From the NCBI GenBank assembly GCA_020744425.1, contig JAGMUV010000003.1:930001-994000 (forward strand): a stretch of DNA of 64,000 nucleotides, read 5' to 3'. Shown here piece by piece: positions 55,322 to 64,000 of the stretch (within the stretch, counting starts at the first letter, position 1; every line of letters starts with the position of its first letter). The notes beneath the pieces were generated by a model. That model did not search any database. It saw only the letters and a list, made by a program, of their open reading frames with translations, and was not told the origin of the DNA. Source of the stretch: Dactylonectria macrodidyma (taxonomy: Eukaryota > Ascomycota > Sordariomycetes > Hypocreales > Nectriaceae). The position numbers and the translations under genes are program-made.

Positions 55322-56737
55322 TCATTCCTCGTTCGCCCAAAGCACTTCATCGTTGTCCGTTGCCTCCAGCGTGTTGTGCAGTACCCGCATGCATCGTGCC
55401 CGATAGTCCAATGCCAGCTGCTGGTTCCGTGTAAGGTCGCCGCCGCCCACCACCTCCACGTCTGTCTCCCTCAGCCGTTCCAGGTCCATCATCGCCTTGT
55501 GCTGGATGATGGCGACGGTCTGTTGCAGAACCTGCCGGACCTCCCGGTTGACCTTGTGGCTGAAGATGTCCTCTTGTCGGGCCTGTACCGCGGCTTCGCC
55601 CTGCAAGCTGGCGTCGACGGGGAGGAACCAGTGGTGATTCTCGGGCGGTGCCATGCTACAGAAGATGTCCCACGCCATGTCGGTCTGAACGTGCTGCAAG
55701 GCGCCGATTAGGACGGTTTTGTCGCTGAGATGGATGGTCTGCTTTGTCCGCGCGAGTAGCGAGCTAGGATGGTTGATGGGCCGCAGCGATATGTAGTGCT
55801 CCTCAGGGACCGCGGCCGACTCGTCCTGCCGCCGCTTGCGTACGTGTACGTAGTCGTTGTGTAGGGCATCCGTCTCGGGGAGCATGAAGCCGTAGCCAAG
55901 GAGCAGCTCAGCGTTGGTCTTCATACTGTAGTTGTTGAAGACTTGCTCGCCGGGCTGATACGCCTTCGCTACCCGGAGGTCGCAGCTCGGCCGGGCCTCG
56001 TCAAGCTCCCACCGGACCTCCTGCGTCATGTCGTGGTTTCCTACGTCGAAGAGCGGAAGGAGCACAGAAAAGTCGTCCGGACCAACGCCAGTGGGCAGCG
56101 TCTCGCGGTCAGCGGCTGAGAGGACGAGGCTGGGTCGGAAGCTGCGGCTGGAGAAGATGCAGTACGCCCACTGGTACAGGGCGAGGGAGAAACGAGAGGC
56201 AAGGTTCGGCGCCCAACCGGACATTAGGAGGAGCTTCTGGGCGGCCTTGAATTCGCGCTTGACGGTGGAGCGAATCTGGGTGATGCCGATTTCAATGTTG
56301 GTGCCGTCCAGCAGCTCAGCCTCGTCGTCGGGCCAGAACGGCGGCAATGCCCAGGACTCGACCTGGTCCGGCTGGGGCAGAGCGCGGATATACGGAGCCC
56401 AGAAGGAGGCGTCTCCCAGGACGAAGTGCGCAGCGAGGACGAAACGGCCGACTACGTGCGGTGGCGTCTGCTCCATGAAGCTCGGAGGGAAGGCCGGAGC
56501 CTGGCCGTCTCTCTCGGGCGAGGCTCTGCCGGGCAAAGCGTCGAGGTACGACAGCGACAGAGATGTTGGCAGGCTGACGATCTGATCCCAGGGTTTGGTG
56601 CCCGTCTCGGAGTCGGGCTTCACGCGGAACGAGAGGCCGGTGACTTCGTCCTGGTATACTTCCACTGACGGGTGAAGGCGAGCGCCGTGCGAGGTGGCCC
56701 AGGCGACCAGCGCCAAGGCGTGTTCCGATGTCGCCAT
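55322..56737 (-). CDS. SET-domain protein-lysine methyltransferase (SETD3/SETD6/RKM class)
   Basis: A single exon of 471 residues starting MATSEHALALVAWATSHGARLHPSVEVYQDE. The N-terminal pattern of a LVAWATSHGA helix, then W(D)QIVSLPTSLSLSYLDAL, is typical of the class whose SET domain is split by a helical insertion. The SET core motifs are DFSVLLPLFDVGNHD (NHx-type AdoMet motif) and EQVFNNYSMKTNAELLLGYGFMLPE. The last 150 residues form a helical substrate-binding domain (Rubisco-LSMT-like), ending TLEATDNDEVLWANEE. Members methylate lysines of ribosomal and other non-histone proteins, or a histidine in actin for SETD3. Substrate cannot be assigned here. The 3' end overlaps the transcript space of the serine hydrolase gene. 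Confidence 0.88.
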   Translation of the reverse strand: MATSEHALALVAWATSHGARLHPSVEVYQDEVTGLSFRVKPDSETGTKPWDQIVSLPTSLSLSYLDALPGRASPERDGQAPAFPPSFMEQTPPHVVGRFVLAAHFVLGDASFWAPYIRALPQPDQVESWALPPFWPDDEAELLDGTNIEIGITQIRSTVKREFKAAQKLLLMSGWAPNLASRFSLALYQWAYCIFSSRSFRPSLVLSAADRETLPTGVGPDDFSVLLPLFDVGNHDMTQEVRWELDEARPSCDLRVAKAYQPGEQVFNNYSMKTNAELLLGYGFMLPETDALHNDYVHVRKRRQDESAAVPEEHYISLRPINHPSSLLARTKQTIHLSDKTVLIGALQHVQTDMAWDIFCSMAPPENHHWFLPVDASLQGEAAVQARQEDIFSHKVNREVRQVLQQTVAIIQHKAMMDLERLRETDVEVVGGGDLTRNQQLALDYRARCMRVLHNTLEATDNDEVLWANEE

Positions 56738-57126
56738 TGTAAAGAAGAATGAAAGGCACTCTCAGGTGGTTTTTGTAGCGGTTGTTTATGAGCTTGATGG
56801 TTGCTTGCCTAGGATCAATGCGAGAAATAGGAAGTGTGTTGAAGCGTAGTTGTAGTTGCGAAGGATGTATAGAGCAGGCTGAAAAATTCTGGGTCGGCGG
56901 TGGGTGGCACTCGATAGTTTCAATCAGTCATGCAAGGGAGAGACTGTGGGACAACTTCAACCCATGCAAATCCCTCAGCGCAGAGCCTCGGCCAGGGTGA
57001 ACTAAATAGCGACGTTAAGGCGAGTTGGGATATTATTTCATCTATCAATTGAGAGGTAAGCGTCTGTGTATCTCTAGCTATGACGTCCATGTCGAAGTTT
57101 CTCGACTCACGTGACAGAGTGTCTTC
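56738..57126. other. Upstream region of the SET-domain gene
   Basis: A stretch of about 390 bp with no gene. It contains the promoter of the SET-domain gene and the possible 3' flank of the doubtful small gene to its right. Confidence 0.4.
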
Positions 57127-57940
57127 ATCTGTAAGTTGAAACTCTGGACTACTAACAATGCCGTGCCGACCTCCTAGCCTTCCTTTCCCTTTCAGTCCTC
57201 TCGAGCTTGTCTGGGTGTCTGGCCGACTTTCCATGCTTGACATCGGGCTTCCGGCTAAAAATCCTTCCAGATCCCCTCGCAGCTCTCTTCAGGCCTATCA
57301 GGAGTTTCAGGGCATCTGTCCGACCTTCGATGCGTGCCATGTGGCTTCCGGTCAGAAGTTGTTCTGCTGGACCTCTCAGAGCTGGATGAATCTCTGCTCT
57401 GCCTGTTAGGCTTGCTATTGGGCTTCTGGCTAGAATCCTTCTTTGGCCGCTTCCCTGTCGACGTCTTCGACTCACCCTTTGAGCTTCGGTAGACCCCAGG
57501 CGGGTCTGAGGCCACCCCGTGGCACTTCCAATTGAGTAACTGAGCTTACAGATGTTCCCTCACATGCTTGTAGAATATCCCTTGTTCCTGGTTCCGCATG
57601 GCTTTGGGAATCGAGGTTTCCAGCTGGTGCATCATCATCACCATACATCCCAAACGCAGAAGCTCTCTGGATCCTTCCGATTCCAGTCGCCCACCTAGAT
57701 CGTTGAAGAAGTCTTCAACAGCAGCTTGAACCCTTTCTCCATACTCGCGCGATTCGACATTGATAGGGAGGCTGGATTCTACACGGGGTTTGTTAGTCAC
57801 TTGTCTGCGTTAGTGTGGGGTCCAGACACACGGCCGGGTCATCGGATCATGGGGAACCTCATTTTAACGGACATAGTTTGATGCTCGTCCTCGAGCTTAC
57901 TGACGACAACGGGGTGGGATTTTCCTTGCGACTTTGCCAT
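57127..57940 (-). CDS. Doubtful small intron-containing gene
   Basis: Not recognised. ATG at 57940 opens MAKSQGKSHPVVV. A GTAAGC donor after 57901 and a GTGTAG acceptor before 57778, with an ACTAAC branch, would join it to KSSLPINVESREYGERVQ and EDFFNDLGGRLESEGSRELL (exon 57550-57778). A second GTAAGC follows. Downstream, two overlapping frames rich in Ser/Arg/Lys (SKPNRQSRDSSSSERSSRTT, and a frame ending at 57152) are open for 80-107 codons. I could not find an acceptor that joins either one in phase. It is therefore either a short basic-tailed protein with an unusual splice, or a decaying gene. Confidence 0.35.
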
Positions 57941-57968
57941 TGCTGCGGATTGCTGCGGATTGCTGCGG
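57939..57968. repeat. Three tandem copies of a 10-bp unit
   Basis: The unit TTGCTGCGGA occurs three times in a row, overlapping the candidate start codon at 57940. It is too short to be a gene feature and probably arose by slippage. Confidence 0.75.
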
Positions 57969-60484
57969 TCAAGATGATGGGCTTTCTTAGGTGACTGCCT
58001 TACTCAATCGTGGGCGTGACTTGGAACCCCGTTATACCTAGAGACACCAACCGAGCTGTTTGTGATTCAGTTAGCTATAAATTCGATCAAGTTCTAAGTA
58101 ATTGAATTATGGCTAGTTCAGTTCGTCAAAAGTACATCCGCAGTGCCGTTTCCGAATCGGTGGGTTGATCATGCCAACCAGGGCTAATCTTGGTGGAGTG
58201 ACAAAGAGCATTCACGACATTGATTCTAATTCTTATTCCTGTTCTTTGCGTCTGATTTACTGAAAATAATGACGGCGATCGATGGGGAATTGGAGTGCAA
58301 ACCAGCGGCTTGTGAGTTATATCTGGCCCGCCAAATCGGTTTACTTCGCGACGCTCCAGTTTGTTTATCGACTACCTACCTTATGATTGTGTGCCTGCTC
58401 AAGGCCGTACCTTTAGTGAGTATTCACCATAAATTAGACTCAGTTTTCATAATAAAATAGAGGATTCTTGTCCTTATTTGGTTGGCATGAATACTGCATA
58501 CAGTGCTCACTAATCCAACACTCTCGTTCCAAGGCTCGCCACAACCTTCTTGGCCGGCTGAAAATAGCAGCCTACCACTTTGCTGTACGGACTGGTAGCG
58601 AGATTAAAGAAAAAAAAGGCCAAGTTAACATCATATGATCAGCTTGTGCATGTCTCCAACTCTTGTCTCGGGAATTTGCCTTCTTCCACCTCTACCGGAC
58701 CACTGGTACTCGACGGCCAACATCACCATAGATAGGGTTGCAAGACCCGTGTCTCAAGGTCTACCAACATGATCCCTATACACTATTATAACATGCGGCT
58801 AACTCTGATTAACCGTCTTATCAAAAGACAGAAACAATATCGGCAGTTGTTCCGGGACTGTCACTGGGACCTTTTGGCACCCCCGTTCTTCCATCTTCTG
58901 GTGTGCCAGCTTGAGAGGCTCCAGCCTCAGCTGCCCCCGGAGTTCTTTCCATCCAGCCTCAGTGAATTTAACTTAATGATTGCTCATTGTAAGCAAATTC
59001 TAGTTTATAACGAGGACATGCCCAATCACCCCATCCCTTAAGGAACGTGCCAAATGAAAATCCATCAAGTTCGACACAGACCAGCTTCAGCCCCAGAAGC
59101 AAGAGATGTCAGCACCGAAGCGACAATGTGCAAACCAAGACCAATCAGCATCAAGCCTTATTACACAAAGGGGGAGAAAGATGTGAACTGCCCTGATCCG
59201 AGTCCCACCCAACACTGTTGAGGAGGGCCGTTATGCGGAACGCAAGCAACGAAACAAGCATGAAAGCGACGAGTACCTGAGGTTAGACAACGATCGTTAT
59301 GTTCTCACAGGCACTATCAACCCTGCTGCTTGCCACATCGTTCCATTTGTATAGAACGATCAAGAGCTAATCTGAATACCGCCAATCTAGCAGCACAGAC
59401 AGTTTGGCAGCTGTTCGGCTCATCGAACGACGATTCGACTCAAGGTTCCCTCGATGCTCTTACTTCTGAGGTCTGTGCCACCAACAAAGCGTTGGATATC
59501 ATCAGCCTGTCTACTCTTCCTTACGTCTGGTGGCCAAAGACATATTTTGCGCTCAATTTCATGGGGCTCTCACCCATCGAGATAATCTCGACAAGTGTCA
59601 GATCCAGCTGCAGCTCAGAACCATGCCATTCAACCAAAACCGAATTAACCCAACCAGAGAGTGGACAGACGTAATGGTTAACTTGGTGGACCTTAATGAG
59701 AGAACCGCAAACTAGTGGACAGTTTGTATTAAATCCTGGTCCCTAAACACTATTGTCGATTCTCATAACTTGCAGACACTGCCACAAGCTGGTCGCGGAT
59801 CGCATGGCCAAGTTGCGCCAGGATTCTTGTTCGAGAATCCTTTGCTCGTCCGGGATACCAAGGGTGTTCTTCGTTTCAAAGCGAAGATGGATGTACAATA
59901 GGCAATCATTTCTATCTCAGCCATGTTAGGTACCGCAGGGGCCCAGGAGCTTTTTACTTGGGACATGAAAGACGAAGATTTCTCAGCCGCGGCGGTGGAG
60001 CTATCGCTGTCAAGCGTAGAGTATTCGGATGGCGAAGTGTCCTACTATGCGCAAGATATCTAGACAAAGGATGCAACTATGATGTGTTCCTAGTTGTTCT
60101 GCATTGGGAATATATGTACTAATGTATATCAGGATTTACTAAACTCTGAGGCAACAGACACTAGATTATAAAGAATCTGGTGCCGAATTACGGTAAATAA
60201 GTACGTAATTAGCTGGAGTTGGCCAAGCATGCTGTGGATGACCGACGAAACGCGAATGGAGGGTAGTTGGTGCGGCCAAATTGCGTCACGGATGATGGGT
60301 TTGCTGCATTGCGCTAGAGCTGTATCACAATTCAATGTGTCAATTCGTCTCTTTGACAAATTTAGGCCAACCACATCCACCTTCAGTTAGATAACCATGA
60401 TGTACAATTCGCTGGATCTGTCCCGTAGGTGTCTATCCAATGTTTATCCTGTCGACAGACTCAAACACGTAGCTTGAGCAGTTG
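57969..60484. other. Relic-rich spacer
   Basis: A 2.5-kb AT-rich stretch. Several open frames on the plus strand (58769-59041, 59330-59715 and about 59775-59900) have protein-like composition, for example HGQVAPGFLFENPLLVRDTKGVL. They are separated by stops and do not join through plausible introns. I read this as one or more decayed genes whose family I cannot name. The right end is 3' of the Hsp70-like gene. Confidence 0.4.
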
Positions 60485-62660
60485 CTACGAGGCGGAATGG
60501 AACTCGGCTTCAACTCTTCCATATCTCACGCCGTCCACCTTCAGCTCAAAGGTCAGCCCCGCTGATTCCATGCGCATCTCTAACGTAAAGTCGAGATTGT
60601 CAAACTCGACACCCCTAGTTGTCGTCAGTCGAGTAAAGAGGCTCCTCGGCACAGCGTTGAGGTCAGTTGTCAAGGTGCACACGTGCATGAGGTCACGGGT
60701 GTAGGCGACTGGGGGCTCATCGGCGTCGCAAGCAATGAGGTCATCCGTTACGATGAGGGATTGACCGGGCCGGAAGTTTCGGGTGTAGTGGAAGGCAATG
60801 GGGGCCAATGGTGACAGTGCCTCGCCCTATGATATTGTTAGACAGCCCGAACTGCATTAGGGCAGAACATACCTTGGCGATATGCCATTGCATACGATCC
60901 GAGACCATCCATCGCTCCCACAAAGGCGACCAGTATCTCTCGCTGACCGAATGCTTCTCTTCATCGTAGACAGTAGCATATGAAGTACCATAGTGCATCC
61001 TCGACTTACGCGAGATGACCATGTTTCCTTCTAAGCCTCGGAGCACCGCACCTCGCACCACCGCAGTCCAGGCATAAACCGGCTGCATAACCTCGATGGA
61101 CCCCGGCTCATGCGTTGCGCTGGCGGTCGCGTGAGTTGGTCGCTCGCTGTAGGGGGGAGGCGCTGCGCTGGTGAAGTGAGACTTGAGTCGTCGGTACAGG
61201 TAGTTGCTCTGGCCGAATCCTCCAACCAAGACGATGCCCGAAACGATGCCGCCTTTGGCTCGCAGGCCTTCCACCTGCCCGTGCACAAGGTCACAAACCT
61301 CTTTTACTACGGGCTCGAAGATGTCTTTGATCTGCTCCGCTGTCATTACCAAGAAGCCTGAGTCGAGACCAGCATCTTCATCGTCGGGCAGTCCGGGGAA
61401 CCTATCCATGCCAGTCAGTAAAGTCCATTGCATTGGCCGAGAGCGACAACGTACGGAACGTTGACCTCCTGATGCTCATCTTCGTTGAAGTTTCGCTTGA
61501 CAAACTCCTCAAAGTAGCGAAGGCCCATCTGCCAGGTCTTCCCTTTCTTCAACTTCATCTCATCAAATCGGCTCTGGCCCAGACGGTTCCTGACGTGCTC
61601 TTCGAAGCGGTAGTTTAGAAAAGCGCTACCACACAACCCTCCAGTTCCTACAGCGGATTCCTCTACTCGTAGAGGTTTAAGAGACATGATCTGGTATGCG
61701 ATAAGACTGCGATGGTCAGCAGATGTTTCGCAGTTGGCAATCATATGACACTCACTCAACAGTGCCACCTCCGGCGTCACAGACGATAAAGTTATCACCA
61801 ACGTTGAGGTGATTCGGTTGGATGGCTTTGAGCGTGTATACTGCCGCGGCCTCGGGCTCGCTGATCATCTGGATCTCAGACCTGCTACCCATGCCAGCCC
61901 GCTCCGCAGCCTGAAGTGTGGTATTCTTGGCGGCATCGCTCCACACGGCCGGGCATGTCAAGACGAACTCGACCTTGGTGGACGCCATGAATGACTCGCC
62001 GTACCGCCTGGTTAGAGTGTCCATGGTGTGCTTGTATATCTGCGTCAAATAGTCGCTCACAGCATCGACGACATTTTTGTTGAAGCGCTTGAGCTGAGCC
62101 GCCGTGTCGAGTGGGCTGACGTAAAAGGGAAGCTTTTGAGAGCGATCCAGGAACAGCTTGATACATCGCAGGCGCGACTCCTCCGGCTTGAACTGAAAGC
62201 CCCATTTGGCCGTGGGCTCGGCGCCTGGTGGTGAGTTTGCGGGGAAGTCGTAAGCAATCTCGGTGGGAACTTTGTCCGAGGTGATGCCATTGCCGCCGGG
62301 CCATGTCTTGATAATTTCAATATCATCAGGCGTGGAGGTGTAGACGGCGGCGACGCTGCAGCCGAGTTAGTACGTGTTGGAAACCAGGTGGCCACATCAG
62401 ACTTGACGAGCCGCTCTCTTTCAAGCCTGCTGACGGTGGCCATGATGGATAACTCACCCTGAGAAAGTAGTGCCGAAATCAACGCCCACGATCAAGCGGT
62501 CGCTCAGGGGCGGCTGCTCCCTCGTGGGCTCGCGAACCGGTCCATTAATGGCCTCGGTGGAGCTCGGCGGCGTGTAGCTGGTGAAGTAGTTGCGGCTTTC
62601 CTGGTTCCGGCGGCTGCTTATGCTAGTGCGGATGGGTAGGTTGAGGTTGTTGAGATTCAT
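60485..62660 (-). CDS. Hsp70-like actin-fold ATPase (fungal Hsp12A-type)
   Basis: The five exons are 62458-62660, 61756-62355, 61455-61706, 60873-61401 and 60485-60826, and the product is 641 residues. Introns are 102, 49, 53 and 46 nt, all GT-AG. A roughly 55-residue Asn/Ser-rich leader precedes the actin-like ATPase fold. Phosphate-1 is LIVGVDFGTTFSGVAAVYT, phosphate-2 is FIVCDAGGGTVDLIAYQI, and the adenosine loop is GIVLVGGFGQSNYLYRRL. The connect segment EFVLTCPAVWSDAAKNTT and SEPEAAAVYTL are also typical. The canonical Hsp70 substrate-binding domain and EEVD tail are missing. The last 120 residues form a beta-rich segment of a different kind (FHYTRNFRPGQSLIVTDDLIAC). Fungi carry many such non-canonical Hsp70-like ATPases. 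Roles are mostly unknown, and canonical chaperone activity is not implied. Confidence 0.9.
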
Positions 62661-64000
62661 GATCGCGACTCAGTTGGATTCCACTAACTGTTGGTTTCGT
62701 TGCGGTGAGCGCTGTAGTGCGTTGGCCACTTACGCGAGCGGCGTGTCGTGGTTGTCGGCCTCGTCGACCTGTCCGTCGTCTCGCGTGTTGTTTCCTGATC
62801 GCCTTTGGTGTCCCACCGCATGGGCTGTTACCATGGCCTTGGGGGCTCTACCCCTCCCCCGCGAAATGGAACTCCTTGCGCTGGTCGCGCTGGTTGGATG
62901 CAGTTGGTGGGTCGGACTCAGGTCGGGGATTATGATATCCTCGGAGAGAAGAGTAGTTTTGAGTTAATGCGACGGTTGCTAAGAGATTGTCTTGGGATGC
63001 GGAGAGAAAGAAATCAGTCAAAGGGTCCACGTCGGTTTCGTCTCACTGTGTCCAGCGCATGGCCACACTCCATCCGTCGTTGAATTAGTTGCTGGATGCC
63101 ACTTGCGATGACCCCTCATCCAATCGTCCGTCAATCGCCAACCGTCCCTTGTCGCCAGCAATTCTTCGTCGCGGAAAACAAAAAATATTGACGTCCCGCC
63201 AACAGCGAAGGAAACAAAAGTGATGATGCAGTGTCCAAACCTCTGCTCCAGCCGTTGTCGCAGTCCTGTTTTTGTCGTGGCTTCAGCTCAGCTCAGATTA
63301 GCCTGGAGCGGGACCAGGGCGGGTGGACAAGTGCTGCCTAAGCCTCCCATGTCGATGCGCGCCAGGCCATCACCAATACACGTGACGCCTTCCTCCTCAA
63401 ACAAAGACTTTCCCTCTTAAGTAGTACCAACGTTCCGCCCTCTGAGCTGGCCTTTATTTCTGTGCCTTAACCTTCTTGCTTTACTCGGCTGATTTGCGAC
63501 AAATTTGCCGACTTACGCTAACAAACTGTGACCTCGACTAACTTCTCTAATTTCCCCTACTTCCCGTGTTCAATTGTCTAGTCCTCTCCCCACCAGTGCA
63601 TGCTTGCCTGATACTTCGTACTTCGTATTATTATGTCCAACCTAGACCACCGTCAGACTACCACTCGCCGGACCCAGCCCAAGGCACGCCGCCAGTTCAA
63701 CGTCATCAGCCACCCTCTCTAAACCTGGAAACGACCCTGAAGGCCCGTTCGACGTTACATGAGGCAGAATGGTTATTGCCTAAGCCATTCCCAGGCATCC
63801 AACATTAACCATTTCCCACTTACACTTGCACGCCTGCGCCCCCCGCCTTGATTAGGTACCAAACATTAACTAGGTGCTTCTCAGCCGCCCGTTGTTTGTT
63901 TTGCTTCAACTTCTCCAATAATAGAGCCCGATGCTGCTCAGCCCCCAGGATTCAATCCTCTCCACTCTTCCATAGCTCACCAACCCCACTACGCCCAATT
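62661..64000. other. Upstream region of Hsp70-like gene and window edge
   Basis: No gene is supported. Open frames near 62590-63083 overlap the Hsp70-like promoter and exon 1 in antisense. C/T-rich sequence with TACTTCGTACTTCGTATT near 63615 resembles a fungal promoter or leader, so a gene could begin beyond the window edge. Confidence 0.4.

Noticed and set aside
1..64000. Secondary-metabolite cluster or CRISPR/phage-type system
   Set aside because: No PKS, NRPS or terpene synthase core, no repeat-spacer array and no prokaryotic operon structure; the window is eukaryotic and intron-bearing.

Overview
The window looks like nuclear DNA of a filamentous ascomycete, most likely a sordariomycete and possibly Hypocreales. 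Support: short introns of about 45-70 nt with GTRNGT donors, CTAAC/CTRAY branch points and YAG acceptors; 14 protein genes on both strands with long single exons; families typical of Pezizomycotina (PL1 pectate lyase, PAN/Apple wall protein, DHA2 transporter, STAND/NLR protein); and gene-poor spacers rich in GTAC-type words such as TACTTCGTAC. The phylum-level call is firm; the order is inference.

Layout. 1-4143 is a decayed spacer containing a short-chain dehydrogenase pseudogene. 4144-9607 encodes two secreted proteins on the minus strand: a PL1 pectate lyase with a cysteine-bearing N-terminal module, and a 1021-residue CBM-like plus PAN/Apple surface protein. 11216-11990 is an HRI1-family gene. 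12442-15568 is a nine-exon SNF2 (Rad5/HLTF-like) ATPase, which shares a 395-bp divergent promoter with a seven-exon NLR-like gene at 15964-20270 (N-terminal STAND domain, NACHT, two C2H2 fingers, ankyrin repeats). One intron of the NLR gene carries a MITE-like element with terminal inverted repeats. 21201-23231 is a disordered conserved-type protein. About 7 kb of spacer follows, with one tRNA-like relic.

30306-31997 is a DHA2-type MFS transporter, followed by about 6.7 kb without a convincing gene. From 38701 the window is housekeeping in character: a 1384-residue low-complexity scaffold-like protein, a Utp12-domain ribosome-biogenesis protein, a BET bromodomain protein (Bdf1-like), a DUF4743-type Nudix protein, a class C serine hydrolase that converges on a SET-domain lysine methyltransferase with only 24 bp between stop codons, a doubtful small gene, a relic-rich spacer, and an Hsp70-like ATPase.

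How the genes relate. There is no biosynthetic cluster. The pectate lyase and PAN/CBM protein both fit plant-polymer or cell-surface contact. The NLR-like protein fits fungal non-self recognition or innate-immunity-like signalling, and its divergent pairing with a SNF2 ATPase is the most distinctive arrangement here. All exon joins were read by eye from splice motifs and reading-frame continuity. In every multi-exon model the summed coding length is a multiple of three, but none is backed by transcript data.
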